Notes under the pieces: model-generated
Told to the model about the DNA's origin: nothing
What the model saw: the letters and a program-made list of their open reading frames with translations, nothing else
Databases searched by the model: none
Assembly: GCF_015209585.1 (NCBI RefSeq)
Contig: NZ_JADEYR010000004.1
Coordinates: 1 to 64,000, forward strand
DNA: 64,000 bases
Direction: 5' to 3'
DNA from: Brachybacterium epidermidis
Lineage (GTDB): Bacteria; Actinomycetota; Actinomycetes; Actinomycetales; Dermabacteraceae
In this document: piece after piece, positions 36,028-48,087 of the stretch
Layout of the letters: each line of letters starts with the position of its first letter
Position numbering within the stretch: the first letter of the stretch is position 1
Program-made: the position numbers and the translations under genes

Positions 36028-36235
36028 GGGGCGATGGTCCTTCAGATCGGTCCGGGGCGGTGACGGCAGTCCTCGGCGCAGGCCACACTACCGGGCACCG
36101 TGGGCTCCGGGCAGGGGCAGGAGGGTTCAGCCGCGCGCGTCGTGGGCGATCTCTCCGCCGACGAGCACCAGCTGCCGCGCGGGAGCGCGCACCAAGGCGT
36201 CCATCGGGTTCTCAGCGTCCAGCAGCACGATCTCG

Positions 36236-36281
36236 GCGCGGGAGTCGACGGCGAGGAGGCGCGGGAGTCGACGGCGAGGAG
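36236..36281. repeat. Perfect 23-bp tandem duplication in the amidohydrolase remnant
   Basis: GCGCGGGAGTCGACGGCGAGGAG, cited by position as 36236-36258, is repeated exactly at 36259-36281. Twenty-three is not a multiple of three, so it shifts the frame. Confidence 0.92.
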
Positions 36282-36444
36282 GTCTGGGCGAGCACGTGCA
36301 GCAGCTCCTCGTCGTACCGGGCACCGGTGATGCGTGCGTGCTGGCGGGCGATCTTGACCATGTCCCCGGTGCCGTAGGAGCTCCACAGGTCGGGGATGTT
36401 GTCCCGGGCGGCCCCCCGAAGGACTGCCAGGGGTGGCCCCACCA

Positions 36445-36502
36445 GGACTTGTACACGCGGGCGTGGGTGTTCAGGACTTGTCCACGTGGGCGTGGGTGTT
36501 CA
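36445..36502. repeat. 29-bp tandem duplication in the amidohydrolase remnant
   Basis: Units 36445-36473 and 36474-36502 differ at two positions. They duplicate the NTHAHVDKS metal-binding segment, and the 29-bp length shifts the frame. Confidence 0.92.
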
Positions 36503-36619
36503 GGAGTCCCGGGACGGCCAGCATGCCGGCGCCGTCGAGGCGGTGGGGCTCGGCGTCGGCGCAGCTCGCACGCGCACCTCGCGCACGCGACCGGCGGCCT
36601 GCACGCGCGCCTCGCACGC

Positions 36620-40871
<4,252 letters not shown>

Positions 40872-40922
40872 GAAGGGTTCGCGGTGCGGACCGTTGCGGG
40901 TCCGCCCCCGAAGGGCGTGCGC

Positions 40923-41852
40923 TCAGTCCCCCAGCAGGGCGTCCACGAAGCCGTAGGCGTCGAAGGGGGTGAGGTCGTCCATGCCCTCGCCCAGGCCCAC
41001 CATCTTCACCGGCACTCCGAGCTCGCGCTGCACGTTGACCACGATCCCGCCCTTGGCGGTGCCGTCGAGCTTGGTCAGCACGATGCCGGTGATGTTCACG
41101 GCCTCCGAGAAGACCCGGGCCTGCTGCATGCCGTTCTGGCCGGTGGTGGCGTCGATGACCAGCAGCACCTCAGCGACGGTGTCACCGTGCAGTCCCTTCT
41201 CGGCGACGCGGCGCACCTTGCCGAGCTGGTCCATCAGACCCTTCTTGTTCTGCAGGCGACCGGCGGTGTCGATGATGACGACGTCCACACCCTGTGCGAC
41301 GCCCTCCTTGACGGCGTCGAAGGCGACGGCGGCGGGATCGGCCCCGTCGCGGTCGGCGCGCACCGTGTCCACACCCACGCGGGAGCCCCAGGTGGCGAGC
41401 TGGTCGGCGGCCGCGGCGCGGAAGGTGTCGGCGGCACCCAGCACCACGGTGCGCTCGGCGGCGACCAGGACCCGGGCGAGCTTGCCGACGGTGGTCGTCT
41501 TGCCGGTGCCGTTGACACCCACCATGAGGATCACCGACGGCACCTCGGTGCCGTCCGGTGCGGTGCGGACGGTGGCGGCCAGGCGGCGGTCGAGGTCCGG
41601 GTTCACCAGGGTGACGAGCTCCTCGCGCAGCACCTCCCGCACCGCTGCGGCATCATCGGTGCCCAGCACCTGGATGCGTCGACGCAGGGCCTCCATCAGC
41701 TCATCGGTGGCGTCCGGCCCGAGGTCCGCCAGCAGCAGGGTCTCCTCGATCTCGTCCCAGGTGTCCTCGTCCACGGCGCCGCGGGTGAGGAGGGTGAGGA
41801 TGCCGCGGCCGATGGAGCCGGAGCGTGCCAGGCGCTCGCGCAGCCGCAGCAT
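40923..41852 (-). CDS. ftsY: SRP receptor FtsY, NG GTPase domain
   Basis: FtsY is the membrane receptor for the Ffh-ribosome complex. The open frame (309 residues) contains the N domain and the GTPase motifs VGVNGTGKTTTVGKLA, DTFRAAAADQLATWG, IIDTAGRLQNKKGLMDQLGK and TKLDGTAKGG, ending in GLGEGMDDLTPFDAYGFVDA. It begins at ATG 41852. The natural product should continue upstream through an acidic linker to a membrane anchor at 42458, but the linker is broken by three single-base frame breaks (near 41872, 42005 and 42225). Together these restore the frame. Confidence 0.95.
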   Translation of the reverse strand: MLRLRERLARSGSIGRGILTLLTRGAVDEDTWDEIEETLLLADLGPDATDELMEALRRRIQVLGTDDAAAVREVLREELVTLVNPDLDRRLAATVRTAPDGTEVPSVILMVGVNGTGKTTTVGKLARVLVAAERTVVLGAADTFRAAAADQLATWGSRVGVDTVRADRDGADPAAVAFDAVKEGVAQGVDVVIIDTAGRLQNKKGLMDQLGKVRRVAEKGLHGDTVAEVLLVIDATTGQNGMQQARVFSEAVNITGIVLTKLDGTAKGGIVVNVQRELGVPVKMVGLGEGMDDLTPFDAYGFVDALLGD

Positions 41853-41860
41853 CCGGTCGG

Positions 41861-42458
41861 CGGGCGCCTCGGGGTGTCGATGACCGGGCCAGGGGCATCC
41901 TCGGTGGTGGTCTCCTCCGTGGGGGCAGGCGGTGCCTCCACCGGCTGGGCAGGCGCCTCAGGCGAGGGAGCCGGGGCCTGGACCGACGGGGCGGGGGCCT
42001 GGACCGACGGGCGGGGGCCTGGACCGACGGGGCGGGGGCGGCCGGCGCATCGGCAGGGGCGGCAACGGTGTCGTCTGTCGGGACGGCGGTGGCCGCGGGT
42101 GCCTGGCGGCCACCGTCCGTCTCCGGCGCCCGCCGGACGGGCTTGTCCTCAGGGGCGCCGTGGGCCTGCTCCTCTCCGGCCGGTGCGGCCTCGCCCGGCT
42201 TCTGCTGTGCTGGCTTCTGATCGGCGGGCCGGGAGGGGCGGAGAGGGTGTCGGCCCAGGTGGGGGCAGCTGGCCGCTCCTTGACCGCGGTGCCTGCGGGG
42301 CGAGATCCGGTGCTGCTGTCCTGCGGATCACGGCGCTGGTCCTTGGGATCGGTCGGGGTCTTCCCCCTGCTGCGCAGATAGGCCCATGCCCCCGCGCCGA
42401 TCACACCGATACCACCGGCTCCACCGACGAGCAGGACGAGAATGTCATTGGGATCCAC
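41861..42458 (-). pseudogene. ftsY: FtsY N-terminal anchor and linker (frame-broken segment)
   Basis: ATG 42458 opens with DPNDILVLLVGGAGGIGVIG and AWAYLRSRG, a single membrane anchor typical of actinobacterial FtsY. The Pro/Ala/Glu-rich linker then reads sensibly only by switching frame at about 42218-42230, at the short repeat unit 41998-42017 and at the G4 run 41871-41874. In the switched frames it shows ADQKPAQQKPGEAAP, APSVQAPAPS and EETTTEDAPGPVIDTP, with normal high GC3. Sequencing error is the likeliest cause, since FtsY is essential. Confidence 0.7.
41977..42038. repeat. 21-bp tandem repeat in the ftsY linker, middle unit one base short
   Basis: Units at 41977-41997 (21 bp), 41998-42017 (20 bp) and 42018-42038 (21 bp) encode repeated APAPSVQ heptads on the minus strand. 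The middle unit lacks one G of a GGGG run, which breaks the reading frame. Confidence 0.9.
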
Positions 42459-42637
42459 GGGTCACCTCCGAGGTCGCAGGAGCCGGCGATGCGGCGGGGC
42501 CATGGGCCAGTCTAGGTGCACCCGGTCAGGACGCCGGTGGGGGGCGACGGGGGGGTCGTACCTCGGGATGGTCACACCTTTGGGGCGGGCTGTCAGCCCA
42601 GACGGTCGCGGTCAGCGGCCATGCGCGGTCCGCGGCC

Positions 42638-42808
42638 TCAGGTGTCGCGCCGCGTGCGCGAGGAGTGGCGCGGCGTGCGCAGCGGTGTCTGCTCGCCGTG
42701 CCGTGCCCGGCGCACGTTGGGAGCGGCGACGGCTGCGAGGATCGCGACGGCGGCCAGCAGCGCCAGCAGTAGGAACCCGACCGTTACCACACCCAGACCC
42801 ATGCCCAT
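42638..42808 (-). CDS. Possible small single-pass membrane protein
   Basis: A 56-residue frame from ATG 42808 (or ATG 42802, better spaced from GGAG) encodes a strongly hydrophobic segment VVTVGFLLLALLAAVAILAA followed by a basic, Thr/Arg-rich tail. Composition fits a real small membrane protein, with no known family. No other supporting context; it could be a chance frame. Confidence 0.45.
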   Translation of the reverse strand: MGMGLGVVTVGFLLLALLAAVAILAAVAAPNVRRARHGEQTPLRTPRHSSRTRRDT

Positions 42809-43079
42809 GGCTCCATTCTGCACGGCGATCCGCGCCGAGGCGTGCTACGTCCTCTGTGCGGCGCGCCACGACGAGCAGCAGACGGGCACCTCTTCCCGTG
42901 GCTGTCGCAGCAGGTGCCGGCGCATGGTGGGCCTCATCACCATCATCGTCTCGGCCTCCGAGGAGCCCCAGGGGGCTCCACGCCGGCGGATGCGCGACTG
43001 GCCGGTTCGACAGCTCATAGCGAAGAAGAGCGGGAACAGACGCGATGCGCCTGCCGGGACCGAACGACGGCGGTACTGA

Positions 43080-43505
43080 TCAGTCCAGTTCGGGGAACCA
43101 GATGCCGATCTCGCGGGCGGCGGACTCCTCGGAATCGGAGCCGTGGACGAGGTTCTGGATCACCGGCAGGTCCCATTCGCGGGCCAGATCGCCGCGGATG
43201 GTGCCCGGAGCGGCCTCGGTGGGGTTGGTGGCACCGGCCAGGGAGCGGAAGCCTGCGATGACACCCTCCCCCTCGAGCACCAGCGCGACCAGAGGTGCGG
43301 CCCCCATGTACTCCACGAGACCGGGATAGAAGGGCTTGCCCTCGTGCTCTGCGTAGTGGGCGGAGAGCTCCTCGTCGGTGGCAGTGCGCTGGCCTAGGGC
43401 GGAGATGGTGTAGCCCTTGGCCTCGATGCGGCGGATGATCTCCCCGCGCAGGCCGCGCTTGACGGCGTCGGGCTTGAGCAGGACGAGAGTGCGCTGTGGG
43501 GTCAT
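43080..43505 (-). CDS. ndk: Nucleoside-diphosphate kinase
   Basis: Ndk balances NTP pools by phosphate transfer through a phospho-histidine. The 141-residue product has RTLVLLKPDAVKRGLRGEII, the PGTIRGDLA motif and the active-site His in NLVHGSDSEESA. ATG 43505 gives the usual length. It follows the DUF4233 gene and folC in the conserved actinobacterial ileS/valS-folC-DUF4233-ndk order. Confidence 0.97.
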   Translation of the reverse strand: MTPQRTLVLLKPDAVKRGLRGEIIRRIEAKGYTISALGQRTATDEELSAHYAEHEGKPFYPGLVEYMGAAPLVALVLEGEGVIAGFRSLAGATNPTEAAPGTIRGDLAREWDLPVIQNLVHGSDSEESAAREIGIWFPELD

Positions 43506-43548
43506 AGCCGCGAGCCTAACGGCGCGCGGTCCGCGGTGCGAGTCGGGT

Positions 43549-44052
43549 TCAGGCCCTCGGCGGGCGATGGGACTGCCGGCTGCGTTCGGCCTCCGTCGCC
43601 CCGCCCCCGCTGGCCGATGCATCGGGACCCGGCCCCGCAGCACTCCCCTCCGCAGAGGCCTCTGCGCGCCAGTGGGCGGCGTCGATCGCGTCCTTCTCCC
43701 CATCCAGCTGATGGCCCTTGACGACGCTGTACACATAGAGGATCGCGAAGATGACGCCCACCGCCCACATCGCGGGGACCTGCACTCCCAGCAGGATCAC
43801 GGGGACCTGGAGCACCGCCCCGATGTAGTAGGGAACGGCCCCGCGCTTGAGCATCCCGGAGCACGCCACCAGTGCCACCGAGGTGAGCAGCCCCCAGCTC
43901 CAGGTGAACGCACGCTGGTCGGGAACCAGCTGATGGGCCACCAGCACCGCGAAGAGCACCACGAAGGCCTCGACCACCAGCACGGTCGCACCGAGGATGC
44001 GCTGCGCCCCGTGCGCGCGGGAGGAGGGTTCGAGGAAACGGGTCACTCTCAC
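43549..44052 (-). CDS. DUF4233 membrane protein
   Basis: A 167-residue protein with four predicted membrane helices (for example LGATVLVVEAFVVLFAVLVA and WAVGVIFAILYVYSVV) and a hydrophilic, Ala/Gly/Ser-rich C-terminus. The family is restricted to actinobacteria and of unknown function. The ATG overlaps the folC stop (ATGA), and the family almost always sits between folC and ndk. Confidence 0.88.
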   Translation of the reverse strand: MRVTRFLEPSSRAHGAQRILGATVLVVEAFVVLFAVLVAHQLVPDQRAFTWSWGLLTSVALVACSGMLKRGAVPYYIGAVLQVPVILLGVQVPAMWAVGVIFAILYVYSVVKGHQLDGEKDAIDAAHWRAEASAEGSAAGPGPDASASGGGATEAERSRQSHRPPRA

Positions 44053-45419
44053 TCCTCCTCCGGCAGGCCCAGCAGGTCCCGCACCTCGGCGGCCAGCGTC
44101 ACCGATCCGGCCACCACCACACCGCCGAACATCTCCCCCTCGGCCTCGGCCAGATCCACCGCCTGCTGGATCGCATCCGGCAGCGAGGCGGCCTCGAGCA
44201 CGCGGTCCTCGTCGTCGAACACGTCGCGGGCGAGGTCTGCCAGTTCATGGGAGGGGATGGCGCGTGGTGAGGACGAGTGGGTGATCACCACGGAGTCCAG
44301 CAGGGGCTCGAGGGTGGCAAGCAGCTGCTCGGCGTCCTTCTCCTGCAGGATCCCCACCAGTCCGATGGTGCGCGTGAAGCGGAAGTTCTCCCGGACCGTG
44401 GCCACCAGGGTCTCGGCTCCGGAGGGGTTGTGGGCCGCATCCAGCAGGATCGTGGGCGACTGGCGCACCACCTCGGCCCGGCCCGGGGAGGTGACCGATC
44501 CCAGTGCGGCCGTCAGCAGGCCAGCATCCAGCGGCGAGTCGCCGCCCAGGAGGGCCTCGGCCGCGGCCACGGCGAGGAGTGCGTTGTGCGCCTGGTGCTC
44601 GCCGAGAAGCGAGAGGAACAGGTCCTCGTAGCGACCGGCGATCCCCTGCAGGGTGAGCATCTGCCCGCCCACGCCAGGAGTGCGGGAGAGCACCCCGATC
44701 TGCTCGTCCTCGAAGGCGGCCTCGGCACCGAGCTCGATGACCCGCTCGCGCAGCACGTCGGCGGCGTCCCCCTCGGGCTGGGCCGCGATCACGGCGGTGG
44801 CGCCGGCGGTCAGGATCCCGGCCTTCTCCGCGGCGATCTCGGCGATGGTCTCGCCGAGGTACTCCTGGTGGTCCAGGCCGATGACGGTGATCACGGCGAC
44901 GTCCGGATCGACCACACCGGTGGCGTCCCAGGTGCCGCCCAGGCCGGTCTCCACCACCGCAACGTCCACGGGGGCGGAGGCGAAGGCCTGGTAGGCCATG
45001 GCGGTGAGGTACTCGAAGTAGGTGAGCCGCACTCCCCCGGCCGCCAGGGACTCCTCATCGACGATCCGGGCGAACGGCTCGACGTCGCGGTACGCCTGGA
45101 CGAAGCCGTCCTCGTCGATCGGGGAGCCGTCGATCGCGATGCGCTCCACCGGCGAGTGCAGGTGGGGGCTGGTGGTGCGTCCGGTGCGCAGGCCCGCCTC
45201 ACGCAGGATCCGCTCCAGGATGCGGGCGGTAGTGGTCTTGCCGTTGGTGCCGGCGATGCGGATGGAGCGGTAGGAGTGCTGGGGGTCCCCCATCAGCTCC
45301 ATCACCCGGCGGATCCGCGACAGGTCCGGTTCGATGCGGTTCTCCGGCGCGCGCTCGAGGAGGGCGGCGTACACCTCGCGCAGCTGCGGCGACATGGCCG
45401 GACGGGACGGACGGGGCAC
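44049..45419 (-). CDS. folC: Bifunctional folylpolyglutamate/dihydrofolate synthase
   Basis: FolC adds glutamate to folates, and often to dihydropteroate. The 456-residue Mur-ligase-fold product has the P-loop IRIAGTNGKTTTARILERIL, TTSPHLHSPVERI, the ETGLGGTWDATGVV motif and the C-terminal LLDAAHNPSGAETL. It starts at GTG 45419 after AGGAGA. In related genomes it lies directly downstream of ileS or valS; here a 5.4-kb accessory islet lies between. Confidence 0.95.
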   Translation of the reverse strand: MPRPSRPAMSPQLREVYAALLERAPENRIEPDLSRIRRVMELMGDPQHSYRSIRIAGTNGKTTTARILERILREAGLRTGRTTSPHLHSPVERIAIDGSPIDEDGFVQAYRDVEPFARIVDEESLAAGGVRLTYFEYLTAMAYQAFASAPVDVAVVETGLGGTWDATGVVDPDVAVITVIGLDHQEYLGETIAEIAAEKAGILTAGATAVIAAQPEGDAADVLRERVIELGAEAAFEDEQIGVLSRTPGVGGQMLTLQGIAGRYEDLFLSLLGEHQAHNALLAVAAAEALLGGDSPLDAGLLTAALGSVTSPGRAEVVRQSPTILLDAAHNPSGAETLVATVRENFRFTRTIGLVGILQEKDAEQLLATLEPLLDSVVITHSSSPRAIPSHELADLARDVFDDEDRVLEAASLPDAIQQAVDLAEAEGEMFGGVVVAGSVTLAAEVRDLLGLPEEE

Positions 45420-45558
45420 GGGGTCTCCTACGGGGGCGCGGACGGGGCGCTGGTCAGTCTACGGAGGGCGCCTCCGACGCAACGTCTCCGGGAAGGTTCG
45501 GGGTGGCAGGTGTCGCAGCCGGCGCGCTGCTCAGTGGCGACGGCTGCGCCCGGCCGTC

Positions 45559-46992
45559 TCAGTCCACCTCGACTCGGTAGATGAACGCCGCCATGGCATC
45601 GCGCAGGATCGGCGAGTACGGCCGGTACGAGCCATCGGGCCAGCCCGTGGTGATGCCCTCGGAGTATGCCCAGCTGATCTCCTTGTAGAAGATCGTGTCG
45701 CGCACGCTGATGTCCTTCAGCGGGCTGACGGCCGGGGCCGTGAACGGAGGCGATCCCTGCGCGCGATACAGGAAGGCGGCCATCGCATCGCGCTTGACGG
45801 GCTCGTAAGGACGGAAGGTGCCATCGGGCCAGCCCTCGGCGATGCCTTCGGAATGCGCCCACGTGATCTCCTTGTAGAAGACCTCTCGGGTGGGTGAGAC
45901 GTCCTTGAACGGTGAGACGGCAGGCGGTGTGTACGCGGGCGAGCCGGCGGCCCGGTACAGGAACGCAGCCATGGCATCGCGCTTGATCGGCTCGAAGGGC
46001 CGGTACGTTCCGTCGGACCACCCGTTGGCCAGTCCCGCGTGCTTCATCCATGCGATCTCGGTGAAGAACACGAGGTCGCCGTGGTTGACGTCCCGGAACG
46101 GCGCCTGGGGGGTGCGCCCCATCGGTGCGGCCACCGGGTACGCATGTGCCGAGGTGCCATTGGGAGAACCGAACCAGAGCGAGAAGTTCCGGAAGAAGTT
46201 GCGGTTGCCGTAGGTGGCACACACGTCGTCCGCAACAGCACCGGCCCCGGCATCGAGCGTGGCCTGGGTGGGGGTGAACGGCGTGTAGTTGTACAGGGCG
46301 GCAGTGGCCCGGTTGGCGATGTTCACAGAAGCTTCGCCGCAGAACGGGTAGGGGCTGTACTGGATCAGGTTGGCCCCGACCTGGTAGCGGTAGCCACGAG
46401 AGGCATCGCCGTACTCCTGGAGGCGCTTCGCAGCATGGTAGAGCTGATGGCCGAGTCCGGCATATCGCGGATCGCAGGCCTCGAAGTCCGGGCAGCGGAA
46501 CCCCAAGGCCTGGTCGAGCTTGGTCCAGGTAGGCGAAGTTGTCGTGATCAAGCCCTGCTCCTTCTGGAGCATCACCAGCAGCACCTGCGGGTTCACGGAA
46601 CAAGCGCGCGAGACGTCGGTGATCATCTCGCCGGCTGTGCCTTGGGTGCGGGCCGGAACCGCCTCGCACACGTCGGTTGCGGCTCGCTGCGGGGTGTCCA
46701 TGCGGACGTCCTTGAGGCAGGGCGCGCCACCGCGCGCGGTGCGGCAGTTCGCTCCCTGGTCGCGGAGGAACTGATCGACCTCGGAGGCCGACATCCGGTT
46801 TCCGTCGAACATCACCTCGTCGCTGATGAGAGCGCCGGGATCGAAACCACCGAGTCCTGCGGGGGTGGGCCCCGCGTGGGCCGGAACAGCGAGGGTACTG
46901 GCCGCCAGCAGCAGCGCGATGATCGCGGCCAGGAGCGGACGACGGCTGAGGAGCGAAGTGGCGCGTGATGCGCCAGGGGATTCAGTGGGCAC
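45559..46992 (-). CDS. Secreted SLH-domain surface protein
   Basis: A 477-residue exported protein. The signal peptide (RRPLLAAIIALLLAASTLAV, cleavage near PAHA-G) is followed by a domain of about 260 residues with conserved cysteines and a VLLVMLQKEQGLITTTSPTW block, known from actinobacterial secreted proteins of unclear, possibly wall-hydrolase-like, function. The C-terminal 190 residues hold three S-layer-homology repeats (FRDVNHGDLVFFTEIAWMKH; GIAEGWPDGTFRPYEPVKRD; GITTGWPDGSYRPYSPILRD). SLH domains bind cell-wall polymers. GTG 46992 follows a GGAGG Shine-Dalgarno. Confidence 0.85.
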   Translation of the reverse strand: MPTESPGASRATSLLSRRPLLAAIIALLLAASTLAVPAHAGPTPAGLGGFDPGALISDEVMFDGNRMSASEVDQFLRDQGANCRTARGGAPCLKDVRMDTPQRAATDVCEAVPARTQGTAGEMITDVSRACSVNPQVLLVMLQKEQGLITTTSPTWTKLDQALGFRCPDFEACDPRYAGLGHQLYHAAKRLQEYGDASRGYRYQVGANLIQYSPYPFCGEASVNIANRATAALYNYTPFTPTQATLDAGAGAVADDVCATYGNRNFFRNFSLWFGSPNGTSAHAYPVAAPMGRTPQAPFRDVNHGDLVFFTEIAWMKHAGLANGWSDGTYRPFEPIKRDAMAAFLYRAAGSPAYTPPAVSPFKDVSPTREVFYKEITWAHSEGIAEGWPDGTFRPYEPVKRDAMAAFLYRAQGSPPFTAPAVSPLKDISVRDTIFYKEISWAYSEGITTGWPDGSYRPYSPILRDAMAAFIYRVEVD

Positions 46993-47250
46993 AGGGACCT
47001 CCGGGAAGTGGACCGGGCTGCCCGGCCATCTCTCAGGATATCCGGCCCCAGCGCATCGCAGGGGTTCCCTGAGATGCACCCGGGCGTCGCCGGTCGCGCG
47101 GTTCCTCCCCAGCTAGTTCTCGTCCACATGGGCAGTTCTACCCATGGTCACCACCGTGGGGTGCTCGTACGGTGAACGGACCAGGCCACACCAGCGCCCT
47201 GTTCGCCATCGGAGCTGAACGGGGCAGGCACCGCTCACGGGAGGTTCGAG

Positions 47251-48087
47251 ATGACCACGCTGACCCAGGACGTGCCCGAGGCGATCGGCGCCGTCCGCGC
47301 CGCCGGCACACCCGAGCGCGCGCTGAACCCGATCTACCGAGCCCTAACGGCCGATGAGGCAAACGGGGTGAGGACGGAGGCGGTGAAGAGCTCGCTGGAA
47401 GGCCCGGAACTGGACCTCCTGGTGCGCCAGATGACCGCCCCCGCGGTGATGGTGCTGGCAGTGGAGGCAGGCGGTCTCGCACACCGGGTGCGCGTGGGCG
47501 TCCATGCCGACGGTGCCACGGTGGAGCACTCCGAGGTGCCCACTGACGAGGAGCCCGGCGCTTCGCGGTGGTCGGAGTGTGTTCTCGAGGACCTCCCGCG
47601 ACTGTTCGCCGACGTGCTGCCTGACGGCAGCGCCCTGGGGACGCCGCCCCGTCTGACAGTGCAGAACAAGCCCGACACCCTTCGTTTGGATGCCGCCCAG
47701 CTCGCGCATCTGCGAGAGCTGCTCGTCGCCGGGGCCGACGCCGAGACCGCGTTCTCCCGCCTCGATGGGCTGGACCCTCGCCTGCAGGACGCCCTCACCG
47801 CCCGGGGGGACCGCGCTTCCCTCAGCCTGACCCTCCACTCCCCCGATCCGGCCCGCCTGGCACAGCCGGTGAGTATCGCACGGCTGTGGAACTGCGGGCA
47901 GCTGGGGATCTACCGCACCGACACCCCGGACCGTTCGCAGATCGAGGTGGTGGCGGTGGAGCCCGGTGACGTCCTAGGCACCGTGATCCCCCTGCTGGAG
48001 GAGTCGATCCGCTTCGCCTCCGGCCTGCCACCGACGCCCGGGGACGAGGACCCCGCAGGTACGAGCGGTGAGGGGGCCCGGTCATGA
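47251..48087 (+). CDS. Possible EspG-like type VII secretion chaperone
   Basis: A 278-residue cytosolic protein without a signal peptide. Its layout resembles ESX EspG chaperones: a central VMVLAVEAGGLAHRVRVGVH beta-rich part and a terminal QLGIYRTDTPDRSQIEVVAV stretch ending in a helix (PLLEESIRFASGL). Similarity is by pattern only and weak. The stop overlaps the ATG of the WXG-type protein downstream (ATGA), the expected arrangement for a dedicated chaperone and its secreted substrate. Confidence 0.6.
   Translation: MTTLTQDVPEAIGAVRAAGTPERALNPIYRALTADEANGVRTEAVKSSLEGPELDLLVRQMTAPAVMVLAVEAGGLAHRVRVGVHADGATVEHSEVPTDEEPGASRWSECVLEDLPRLFADVLPDGSALGTPPRLTVQNKPDTLRLDAAQLAHLRELLVAGADAETAFSRLDGLDPRLQDALTARGDRASLSLTLHSPDPARLAQPVSIARLWNCGQLGIYRTDTPDRSQIEVVAVEPGDVLGTVIPLLEESIRFASGLPPTPGDEDPAGTSGEGARS

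Larger units (their letters stand above)
36127..36570 (-). pseudogene. Decayed cytosine-deaminase-like amidohydrolase
   Basis: Pieces of one amidohydrolase appear in order in different minus-strand frames. The N-terminal metal site is GMLAVPGLLNTHAHVDKS, followed by KSWWGHPWQSFGG. A middle piece, RDNIPDLWSSYGTGDMVKIA, resembles the D-N-I-x-D-x-W/F region of cytosine deaminases. The C-terminal piece is AEIVLLDAENPMDALVRAPA. The central barrel is deleted, and two tandem duplications of 29 bp (36445-36502) and 23 bp (36236-36281) break the frame. The remnant lies between glnD and ffh. No active product is possible. Confidence 0.8.

Noticed and set aside
42516-43079. A plus-strand frame ending just before ndk
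   Set aside because: Mixed composition, poor third-position G/C over its second half, no Shine-Dalgarno and no motif; it also covers the small membrane-protein frame on the other strand.
47127-47146. CATGGG/CCCATG inverted repeat upstream of the T7SS-like genes as an operator
   Set aside because: Only 6-bp arms with an 8-nt spacer; too common by chance at this GC content to call without comparative data.
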